The notes below the pieces were generated by a model. It ran no database searches and was not told where the DNA came from. It saw nothing but the letters and a program-made list of their open reading frames with translations. 64,000 bases of DNA from Desulfobulbus sp. (GTDB taxonomy: Bacteria > Desulfobacterota > Desulfobulbia > Desulfobulbales > Desulfobulbaceae): the NCBI GenBank assembly GCA_009780825.1, contig WQZH01000010.1:1-64000 (forward strand). Reading direction: 5' to 3'. Below, piece after piece: positions 28,672-35,976 of this stretch. The translations under genes were made by a program, and so were the position numbers. The first letter of the stretch is position 1. Every line of letters starts with the position of its first letter.

Positions 28672-29397
28672 ATGCATGGAAGTGCCGGCATGAGCCCATG
28701 CGTTTCTCCTTTTTTTCCTGAAGTGTCCCCCATACCGGGCGACTCCTTTTCCGGCGAACGCCAACTCTTCAGCCACGGTGTCGGTTTGGTCGCGGGTGTC
28801 GATGAGGCCGGCCGCGGGCCGCTGGCCGGCCCGGTGGTTGCCGCCTGTGTCATCCTGCCCAAGGACTGCGACCATACGCTCTTCCGCGATTCCAAGCAGC
28901 TCACTGCGCGCCAGCGCGACCGGTTGGCTGCGCTTCTGCAGGACAATGGCGCCATTATCGGGGTTGGAATCGCCGATCCGCGGGAAATAGAAGCGGTCAA
29001 TATTTTGCAAGCCTCCCTGCTGGCAATGCGGCGGGCGATCACGGAATGCACGGTGGCCAACCATGGCCAAGAGCCGGAGTTCATCCTTGTCGATGGCAGG
29101 AACCAGGTGCCGGTCACGATCCGGCAACTGACCCTGATCAAAGGCGAGTCGAAAAGCGCCTCCATCGCCGCCGCTTCGATCATCGCCAAGGTGACCCGTG
29201 ACCGGCTGATGGCCGAAGCCCATGTCCGCTATCCGCAATACGGCTTTGATTGTCACCAGGGCTATCCCACCAAGGCGCACCGGCAGGCGATCACCATCCA
29301 CGGTCCCTGTCCGCTGCACCGCCGCACGTTTCGGGGCGTAGCCGAATTTTTTGCCGGATCAGGGCTGTCGTCGCCGGCACAACCGGACCTTTGGTGA
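28672..29397 (+). CDS. rnhB: Ribonuclease HII
   Basis: Up to 241 residues. The RNase HII core starts near residue 40: VAGVDEAGRGPLAGPVVAAC with the first catalytic Asp/Glu pair, then DSKQLTARQRDRL, ILVDGRNQVP, KGESKSASIAAASIIAKVTRDRLM and the C-terminal YGFDCHQGYPTKAHRQAI. It cuts the RNA of RNA-DNA hybrids and removes misincorporated ribonucleotides. The ~35 residues before the core are not typical; a start at the internal ATG (MSPCVSP, 28690) is possible. yraN begins 16 bases after its stop. Confidence 0.96.
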   Translation: MHGSAGMSPCVSPFFPEVSPIPGDSFSGERQLFSHGVGLVAGVDEAGRGPLAGPVVAACVILPKDCDHTLFRDSKQLTARQRDRLAALLQDNGAIIGVGIADPREIEAVNILQASLLAMRRAITECTVANHGQEPEFILVDGRNQVPVTIRQLTLIKGESKSASIAAASIIAKVTRDRLMAEAHVRYPQYGFDCHQGYPTKAHRQAITIHGPCPLHRRTFRGVAEFFAGSGLSSPAQPDLW

Positions 29398-29413
29398 AGG
29401 GCCAACGAGGGAG

Positions 29414-29806
29414 ATGGCGGTGCTGTTGTGGAAGAAAAAGGCGACCCAGCCCACAGGCCGTCTGGGAGAGTCCTTGGCAGCCGAGTTTCTGGTCAACCAG
29501 CGCTATGTCATTCTCGAGTGCAATTACCGCAAACCCTATGGCGAGGTCGATATCATCGCCCGGGATGGCGACACTCTGGTCTTTGTCGAGGTCAAGACCC
29601 GGAAGTCCTCAGGCTTTGGTTCGGCCTTCGAGGCAGTGGACAGGCGCAAACAGCGGCATCTTTCCCGGATCGCTCAGGAATACCTGCAGAGCCACAGTAT
29701 GGTCGGATCGCCTGCCCGGTTTGACGTGATCGCGATCCAATTGGACAACGACAGCCAACCGGTGCGCATTGATCATATCAAAAACGCCTTTGATTGCGTG
29801 CCGTAG
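29414..29806 (+). CDS. YraN/UPF0102 family endonuclease-like protein
   Basis: 130 residues from the ATG at 29414. The family core is GRLGESLAAEFLVNQRYVILECNYRKPYGEVDIIARDGDTLVFVEVKTR, a restriction-endonuclease-like fold with the E..D..EVK metal-binding pattern. YraN commonly follows rnhB, as here. Its substrate is not established. I chose 29414 because the upstream in-frame ATG (29351) lies inside rnhB and adds residues unlike the family. Confidence 0.9.
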   Translation: MAVLLWKKKATQPTGRLGESLAAEFLVNQRYVILECNYRKPYGEVDIIARDGDTLVFVEVKTRKSSGFGSAFEAVDRRKQRHLSRIAQEYLQSHSMVGSPARFDVIAIQLDNDSQPVRIDHIKNAFDCVP

Positions 29807-29826
29807 GAAGAGATGTATAATCCGTT

Positions 29827-30379
29827 GTGGAGGCTATCATTTTTTGCGGCATACAGGGCTCTGGGAAGAGCACGTTTTTCAGAGAATATTTTTTCCAAAC
29901 CTATGTGCTTATATCGCTCGATGTTTTGCGCACGCGGCCTCGCGAAAAAAATTCTTGCAACCTGCCTGGAGTCAAAGCAGCGTTTTGTGGCAGACAATAC
30001 CAATCCAACGCAGGCTGATCGAGCAGTGTACATTCAGGCTGCTAAGGCAAGAAAATTTACCATCGCCTGTTACTATTTCTCCTCGCGAATTGAAGACGCG
30101 ATAGCCCGCAACGCGTTACGTTCAGGCAAGGCGCGAGTACCCGACGTCGCAATCAGAGGCACATTGGACAAACTGGAGTACCCCTCTTTATCTGAAGGTT
30201 TTGATGCCTTGTACCATGTGGCCATAGTGGACGGGGAATTCATCGTCAGCGAGTGGATGCGCACTGTAGGAGCCAGCCATGAACAATGCAACGAGGGAGC
30301 AACCGACTCCGGTGGCCATCACCATGGGGTGTCCGGCTGGAATCGGACCGGAAATTATCTGCAGGTTATTTGGCGATAG
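29827..30379 (+). pseudogene. P-loop kinase (zeta-toxin/PNK-like) with a frameshift
   Basis: From GTG 29827 one frame reads EAIIFCGIQGSGKSTFFREYFF and ISLDVLRTR, a P-loop followed by the expected Asp-containing segment. The match then continues in the next frame as KKILATCLESKQRFVADNTNPTQADR, IACYYFSSRIEDAIARN and GFDALYHVAI..EFIVSEW. The switch falls in a run of seven A at 29945-29951; six A would restore one frame. The family phosphorylates small molecules or nucleic-acid ends, function unknown. The joined protein would end near SEW (~30257), but the frame here runs on to 30379, 101 bases into pdxA, so the stop is lost too. Base composition is lower in GC than its neighbours, and the gene interrupts the yraN-pdxA run, both signs of later arrival. 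Confidence 0.75.
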
Positions 30380-31313
30380 CGATCTCCCCGTATCGCGCCA
30401 GGCGGTGGTGGCGGGTGATGTGGCGGTGCTGCGCCAAGCAGCCTCCAGGCTTGGCATGGCGATGGGCATCGAGCCCTGGCTTCCCGGGCAACCCCTTGCA
30501 GAGGGCGTTATCCCGGTTTTGCAGGTTGGTCCGCCCCGAACCGAGCCGGTTCATTGGGGGCGGCCCGACGCGGCCGCCAACAGGGTCATGGGGCAATGCG
30601 TCGAAGAGGTGGTCCGGCTGGTCGCTGCGGGAGCGTGCAGCGGTATCGTCACCTGCCCGATCAGCAAGAAGGGCTTGCAGGCCGCAGGGTATCCGTATCC
30701 GGGGCACACGGAAATGCTGGCTGCCCTCACCGGCAGCCCGAAGGTGCGGATGATGATGGCCGGCCCGCGGCTCAAGGTGGTGCTGGTCACCATTCATGTG
30801 GCCTTAGGCCAGGTGGCAGGATTATTGACTCAGGCGGAAATCATCGAGTGTATCGGCATGACCCGGGCTGCCCTGCGCCATGACTTTGCCCTTCCCGCCT
30901 CCAGGATAGCAGTGGCTGGCCTGAATCCCCACAACGGCGAGAGCGGGTTGTTCGGCGACGAGGAATCCCGGGTCATCGCACCGGCGATAGCCTCCTTTGC
31001 CACCGATACGGTGAGCGGGCCATGGCCGCCGGACACGATTTTTCACCAGGCCGCCTCCGGGCAATACGACGCGGTGATCGCCATGTATCACGACCAGGGC
31101 TTGATCCCCTTCAAGCTCCTTCATTTTCAGGACGGGGTTAATGTCACCCTCGGTCTGCCGCTGGTCCGCACCTCGGTCGATCACGGCACCGCCTACGACA
31201 TCGCCGGCAAAAATTTGGCCGATCCCTCGAGCCTGGCCGCAGCCCTGACCATGGCGCAAACCATTGTCGCCAACCGGTGCCGGGGAGGTGACGCATGTAC
31301 CCAGGCTTGCTGA
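30279..31313 (+). CDS. pdxA: 4-hydroxythreonine-4-phosphate dehydrogenase
   Basis: 344 residues. PdxA signatures: AITMGCPAGIGPEII near the start, TCPISKKGLQAAGYPYPGHTEML, a VAGLNPHNGESGLFG loop, AMYHDQGLIPFKLLHF with metal-binding His, and RTSVDHGTAYDIAG near the end. It oxidises 4-phosphohydroxy-L-threonine with NAD in pyridoxal phosphate synthesis. Several PLP enzymes appear in the window (aminotransferase, TrpB2, KamA). The 3' end overlaps tmk by 19 bases. Confidence 0.97.
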   Translation: MNNATREQPTPVAITMGCPAGIGPEIICRLFGDSDLPVSRQAVVAGDVAVLRQAASRLGMAMGIEPWLPGQPLAEGVIPVLQVGPPRTEPVHWGRPDAAANRVMGQCVEEVVRLVAAGACSGIVTCPISKKGLQAAGYPYPGHTEMLAALTGSPKVRMMMAGPRLKVVLVTIHVALGQVAGLLTQAEIIECIGMTRAALRHDFALPASRIAVAGLNPHNGESGLFGDEESRVIAPAIASFATDTVSGPWPPDTIFHQAASGQYDAVIAMYHDQGLIPFKLLHFQDGVNVTLGLPLVRTSVDHGTAYDIAGKNLADPSSLAAALTMAQTIVANRCRGGDACTQAC

Positions 31314-31903
31314 TAGCCTTTGAAGGGATCGACGGGACCGGCAAATCAACCCAATTGCCTCTGCTCGCCACCCATCTGCGCGAGCGGGGATTGACGGTGG
31401 CCGAAACCAAGGAGCCGACGGATGGTCCCTATGGGCAACAGATTCGCGCCCTGTACCGGGACCGGAGGCAAGGCACACCAGAACAGGAGCTTGAGCTGTT
31501 TGTGCTCGATCGCCGCCAGCACGTTGCCGAGTGTATCCAGCCGGCCCTGGAGCAAGGAACGATTGTGCTCACCGACCGGTACTATTTTTCCACTGCCGCC
31601 TATCAGGGGGCAGTGGGGTGCGATCCCGGCCATATCTTCGCCCGGCATGATTTCGCGCCAGAGCCGGATTTGGTCCTGCTGCTCACCCTGCCGGTGGAGG
31701 CGAGTACCTCCCGAATCCGCAATCTGCGCGGCGAAACCCTCAATGATTTTGAGCAACAGGAGCAGCTGGAAAAAGTGGCCTCGCTCTTTGCATCCTTCCC
31801 ACACAGTTGTATAGTACGCATTGATGCCGCCCGGCCGGTGGAGGAGGTGCAGTCTTCCATCCGTGCGGCGGTCCAGCAACTGCTTGTGCGCAAAGGTGTG
31901 TGA
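31295..31903 (+). CDS. tmk: Thymidylate kinase
   Basis: 202 residues. FEGIDGTGKSTQ (P-loop), KEPTDGPYGQQIR, FVLDRRQHV, then TDRYYFSTAAYQGA (DRX motif) and PDLVLLLTLPVEAS identify dTMP kinase. It phosphorylates dTMP to dTDP. It overlaps pdxA upstream and shares a TGATG stop-start junction with the next gene, so translation of the three is coupled. Confidence 0.97.
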   Translation: MYPGLLIAFEGIDGTGKSTQLPLLATHLRERGLTVAETKEPTDGPYGQQIRALYRDRRQGTPEQELELFVLDRRQHVAECIQPALEQGTIVLTDRYYFSTAAYQGAVGCDPGHIFARHDFAPEPDLVLLLTLPVEASTSRIRNLRGETLNDFEQQEQLEKVASLFASFPHSCIVRIDAARPVEEVQSSIRAAVQQLLVRKGV

Positions 31904-33642
31904 TGCTCCGGTTCATGCTTGGTCCCTGCTTGCGGCTGTCTGTCATCCTGGCTTGTATGGCCTCTTTGACCGGCGGCTGTCAGCCAAAATCCGAAACGGC
32001 TGTTCAGCAGGCTGCGTCTCCCGGTGGAGACAAGGCCGATCACGCCTGTTCCTACGCCTATTTCCTTTGGGGCCGCCATGCCGAATTGCTGCTTCGTTTC
32101 GAGGAAGCCCTGGAGTTCTATCAGAAGGCCTTGATTTGTGACGACCAGGCGGAGTTTGTCAGTGAAAAGGTGCCGATTTTATTGCTGCGGCTGGAACGGA
32201 CCGACGAAGCCGCCCTTTGGCTGCACAATTATCTGGCAGCGCATCTGGATCGAACCGGCATGCGCATGCTCTATGCCAAGGTGTTGCTCAAGCAGAAGAA
32301 AAACACCGAAGCAATGGAGCAATACCGGCTGATCAGCGAGCAACATCCCGACGATCCCACCATCGGGATGCTGCTCGCCGAGATGTACATGAGCACCGGG
32401 CAGGCGGCCAAGGCCAGGCCATTGCTGGATCAGGTGCTGGCTCAGGATCCATCTTCCTATCCAGGGCACATCCTCATGGCCCACCTCCGCCAGGCGCAGG
32501 GGCAGGTCGATGAGGCGGTGGAGCACTATCTGAAGGCCCTGGAGCGGAACTGGTCCAATGAGTTGAACCTTGAGCTGGGTGAGCTGTACATCAAGAACGG
32601 ACGATACGACGAGGCCGCTGTCCTCTTTGAGACCGCGATCGAACGAGACGAGCAGAACGAGGCGACCCGGGTGGCCCTGATCCATGTCTATCTACTGCAG
32701 AAAAAGGTCAATCAGGCGCTGGCCGAGCTGAATCGGCTGAAAACGTATACCGACCAGCCCCAGCGGGTCGATCTGACCATTGCCCGTTTGTATGCCAAGC
32801 AGGGCCATTATGACAAGGCCATCGTCATTGTCGAAAAGCTCCTGAACAAGGAGAATCTGTCCGAGGCCAGATATCTCCTCGCCGCGCTGCTGGTGCAGCA
32901 GCAGAAGTACGGGCGGGCATTGAAGCAGTTGCGCCTGCTTGAGCGCAATGCGCCTGAATATGCGGATGGTTTGCTGTTGCAGGTGCGCATTCTCAAGGAA
33001 CAGAACAGGCTGGAAGAGGCCAAGGAACTTTTGGAAAGCCGTCTGGATACGGGCGAGATGCGCAATGTCGAAATGTATGTCCTGCTCTCCACCCTGTATC
33101 AGGCCGAAGGCCGCGACGACCTCTGCAAAAAGGTGTTGTTGCAGGGGCTTGAATTTTTTCCCAACGACGAAAATCTGCTCTACGAATACGGCTTACTGCT
33201 GGAAGACAGCGGGGAACACGGCGAGGCACTGGCCATCATGCAGAAGATCATCGCCATCAAGCCCGATAACGCTGCTGCCTTGAATTTTGTCGGGTTCAGT
33301 TGGGCCGACAAGAAAATCAACCTCGATCAGGCCTTGGAATACATTCAGCGGGCCATTGAGCTCAAACCGGACGATGGATATATCCGTGACAGTCTGGGGT
33401 GGGTGTATTATCGGCTCGGCAAGCTCGATCAGGCCATCAAGGAACTTGAGGCTGCGGTCCGGCTGTCGCCCAATGATGTGGCCATTCTGGAACATCTCGG
33501 TGATGTCTATCTGGAGAAGGGGCAGGTGCGTGAAGCGCTGCAGATCTACAAAAAGGCCGTAAAGTCTACCGCCGGGAACGACAAGGACAAAAACAGGGTT
33601 CGTGAAAAGATTCGTATTCTGGAAAAACAGGGCATTCGCTGA
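31903..33642 (+). CDS. TPR-repeat lipoprotein
   Basis: 579 residues. A lipoprotein signal peptide ends in the lipobox LTGGC (Cys26), so LspA should process it. The rest is a long series of tetratricopeptide repeats, recognisable by A-x8-Y-x3-L spacing (ALEFYQKALI, AVEHYLKALERN, AALNFVGFSWADK, GWVYYRLGKLDQAIKELEAAV). Such proteins serve as outer-membrane scaffolds; similar TPR lipoproteins accompany the LolB-like gene that follows. The start at ATG 31903 overlaps the tmk TGA (TGATG). No enzymatic domain is seen. Confidence 0.88.
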   Translation: MLRFMLGPCLRLSVILACMASLTGGCQPKSETAVQQAASPGGDKADHACSYAYFLWGRHAELLLRFEEALEFYQKALICDDQAEFVSEKVPILLLRLERTDEAALWLHNYLAAHLDRTGMRMLYAKVLLKQKKNTEAMEQYRLISEQHPDDPTIGMLLAEMYMSTGQAAKARPLLDQVLAQDPSSYPGHILMAHLRQAQGQVDEAVEHYLKALERNWSNELNLELGELYIKNGRYDEAAVLFETAIERDEQNEATRVALIHVYLLQKKVNQALAELNRLKTYTDQPQRVDLTIARLYAKQGHYDKAIVIVEKLLNKENLSEARYLLAALLVQQQKYGRALKQLRLLERNAPEYADGLLLQVRILKEQNRLEEAKELLESRLDTGEMRNVEMYVLLSTLYQAEGRDDLCKKVLLQGLEFFPNDENLLYEYGLLLEDSGEHGEALAIMQKIIAIKPDNAAALNFVGFSWADKKINLDQALEYIQRAIELKPDDGYIRDSLGWVYYRLGKLDQAIKELEAAVRLSPNDVAILEHLGDVYLEKGQVREALQIYKKAVKSTAGNDKDKNRVREKIRILEKQGIR

Positions 33643-34450
33643 CGCCCGCGATCGGTTCCTGCGCCTGACGTTGCTGATCTTGGGGTGCGCGGCGATCCTT
33701 GCGGGCTGTGCCGGTAAACAGCCGAAGACGGTGCCGTTGGCTCCGGTCGAAGAGCAGGAGGCCAGGGCGTTGTGGACGGGCTTCATTGCCGGCAAAAGGC
33801 CGCAGGCCCTTGACGCCGATATCCGTCTGCAGTGGGATATACTGGGCAGCAAGGGCGCGGTGGGCGCCTCCCTGTTGGTGCAGCAGCGGCCAGCGTTGCT
33901 CCGCGTGACGGCGAATGACCCCCTGGGGCGGACACTCGTCCTGGCGGTTGCCGACGCTTCCGCCTTTACCATGGTCGACAATCGGATCGGCCATGTCTAC
34001 CAGGGGGCGATTCCCTCCCGATTCTGGCGGTCATACGTGCCGGGGGCGATCCTGCCTGAAGATCTGCTGCCCCTGTTGGGCGGTTTTCTTGCCGAGGGTG
34101 AAGGAGAGGCGGTCGCGCCTGCCCTGGACGAGGCCGGTCAAGGAATCTGGTATCAGTGGCGCGATGTCCGGAAACGGGAACATCATGTGCTGCTGGATAG
34201 AGCGAGCGGCACGATGGTGCAGCATCTATTGATCGATGCCCAAGGTCAGGTGTTGACCCTGCAGTATGCCGATTACCAGCAGGAAAAGGGGAGCGATTTT
34301 TCCTGGCCGGCCCGTTTGCGTATCACCGGCCAGGCGGTGACCGGTACCCTGACTATGCACACCGAACAGCTTTTCTCGCACCTTCCTCAGGAGGCGGCAG
34401 CCTTTCGCGTGGTGCCGCCTCCCCATTTCACGGTGGAACGCGTTTTTTGA
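33602..34450 (+). CDS. LolB-like / DUF4292-type lipoprotein
   Basis: 282 residues with a lipobox ILAGC (Cys36) after a hydrophobic stretch. The mature part is rich in beta strands (LDADIRLQWDILGSKGAVGASLLVQQRPALLRVTANDPLGRTLVLAV, HHVLLDRASGTMVQHLLI) and follows the pattern of LolB/DUF4292 outer-membrane lipoproteins, which receive lipoproteins or form hydrophobic half-barrels. Homology is by pattern only. GTG start at 33602, overlapping the TPR gene by 41 bases; the pair probably acts together in the envelope. The stop is only 4 bases from the convergent AMIN gene. Confidence 0.7.
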   Translation: MKRFVFWKNRAFADARDRFLRLTLLILGCAAILAGCAGKQPKTVPLAPVEEQEARALWTGFIAGKRPQALDADIRLQWDILGSKGAVGASLLVQQRPALLRVTANDPLGRTLVLAVADASAFTMVDNRIGHVYQGAIPSRFWRSYVPGAILPEDLLPLLGGFLAEGEGEAVAPALDEAGQGIWYQWRDVRKREHHVLLDRASGTMVQHLLIDAQGQVLTLQYADYQQEKGSDFSWPARLRITGQAVTGTLTMHTEQLFSHLPQEAAAFRVVPPPHFTVERVF

Positions 34451-34454
34451 GCGT

Positions 34455-35720
34455 CTATTTTTTCACGGTGTTGACGAAGAGGACAAAGAGATTGTCTTCC
34501 TTGAAGAAAACTTGCTGCAGGTCGTAACTGCGGTTGGGTTCCAGGTCGATCACCACCCGGACCTTTTCCGGTTTCTTGGTGGCCGTGGTGCGGATCACCT
34601 TGACGAATTTACCGTTGGTCTTGAGCGGTCCCTTGACCGTTTGCATCAATTTGGTGTTGTTGAAATCGCAGATGACCTTGGGGGTGCCCTCTTCGACTCC
34701 GTGTACGGCCGGGGGATGAAACCCGTTCAATTTGAACATGACCATTTCACCCTTGGGCGAAGAATCGTCGAATTTGACATATTCAAGCTGCGGTTTATCG
34801 GTTGTTTTGACGAGGGCGGCAGGTTTGGCCGTTTCCTCGGGCTTGCCCGGGTCGGGGGTGGCGGCGTCAGCCTTTTGGGTGGCCGCCAGCGGAGAGTCGG
34901 CTGATTTGGTCTTCTCTTCTTTCTTGTTGCCAGGTGCGGGCGCCGCCGTGGCTTCTTTTTCTCCCGGCTTGGCGGCGTTCTCTGCTATCGACGCGCCTGG
35001 GGCTGGCGTCACCAGGGATGGCGGTGGCCCGGCCTGTTCCGGCTCCGGTTGCCTGGTTGCCTCCGGCGCAGCTTTTACGGCGGGTTGTGCCGCTGTCTTT
35101 TCGCCCGGCGCGGGAGTTGACAGTGGTTCTGCCGTTTGCGCCTGCTGATTGGATGCGGCTACCGGCGTTTTCTCCGCTCCGCCGGGAACGGACCCCGTCC
35201 ATTTCGCCCTCGGCGGCGCTGTATCCGGGCTTTTCTCCGGCGTGTCGGTGGCGGCCGCTGTCTTTTTCGCAGGCACCGTCGTGGCCGCCTTGCCCGATTC
35301 GGTGAATCGCACCACCAGGGACGAACTGCCCTCGTCGAATTCCTGGGTGTAGCTCAATCCCTTGAAGGTGGCGACATCAAAGACGATGCGGGTCTTCGGT
35401 GACTCGCCCTCATGCCTGCCTACCCGGATCCGTTTGATGATCGAGCCGTTGGTCACGGTGACGCTTTTGATGTCCCTGCCGTAGGCCATGCCGTCGAAAT
35501 CAAAGTAGAGTCTCGGGTTTTCGTCTTTCAAAGTGGAGACTTTTGGGCTATAGGAGCCGTTGAGTTGCAGAACCACCTGCTCACTGGTGGGCGAGAGGAC
35601 GGTGTGTTTGATCTTTTGCAATTGAGGGGCGTTCGGCGTATTCTCGGCACCAGCGGGGGTACAGGTCAGCAACAGGACAAACAAGGAACGCGAGACAAGG
35701 GCAACGAATTGTTTCTTCAT
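34455..35720 (-). CDS. AMIN-domain envelope protein with two beta modules and a Pro/Ala-rich linker
   Basis: 421 residues from ATG 35720 (a GTG four codons earlier is possible). A Sec signal (KKQFVALVSRSLFVLLLTCTPAGA) is followed by an AMIN-like module at ~30-150 (VVLQLNGSY, PRLYFDFDGMAYG, IKRIRVGRHEG, TRIVFDVATFKG). Then a ~150-residue linker of Ala, Pro, Thr, Lys and Glu, and a second AMIN-like module at ~310-421 (EMVMFKLNGFHPP, PKVICDFNNTKL, FVKVIRTT, VRVVIDLEP). AMIN domains target periplasmic proteins to peptidoglycan or septa, usually attached to amidases or PilQ. No catalytic domain is present here, so it may be an adaptor. The name rests on fold pattern. Confidence 0.7.
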   Translation of the reverse strand: MKKQFVALVSRSLFVLLLTCTPAGAENTPNAPQLQKIKHTVLSPTSEQVVLQLNGSYSPKVSTLKDENPRLYFDFDGMAYGRDIKSVTVTNGSIIKRIRVGRHEGESPKTRIVFDVATFKGLSYTQEFDEGSSSLVVRFTESGKAATTVPAKKTAAATDTPEKSPDTAPPRAKWTGSVPGGAEKTPVAASNQQAQTAEPLSTPAPGEKTAAQPAVKAAPEATRQPEPEQAGPPPSLVTPAPGASIAENAAKPGEKEATAAPAPGNKKEEKTKSADSPLAATQKADAATPDPGKPEETAKPAALVKTTDKPQLEYVKFDDSSPKGEMVMFKLNGFHPPAVHGVEEGTPKVICDFNNTKLMQTVKGPLKTNGKFVKVIRTTATKKPEKVRVVIDLEPNRSYDLQQVFFKEDNLFVLFVNTVKK

Positions 35721-35976
35721 TTTTTCGTCCACTGTACGTTGAAAGAAAAGATTGGGGGGGCGGTCTCTTGAACCCCTTTATCTTATTAAGCAAAAAACGC
35801 GCCGGTGTCCATAGGTTACAGGGAGCCCTGACGACAATACTGCTTACGCCGCGTACCAGCGGCGGATCTTTTCTGGGAAAGCCGGGAACAACTTCCCGAT
35901 TTTCGCTGAAAACAGAGTCGTCTGGATTGTCCCATTTTTTTTATTTCCCACTTTTCCCCCGTGTCTTCATCAACTC

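Noticed and set aside
29945..29951. Programmed frameshift in the P-loop kinase
   Set aside because: The A7 run could slip, but the lost stop codon at the 3' end and overlap into pdxA fit gene decay better; kept only as an alternative.
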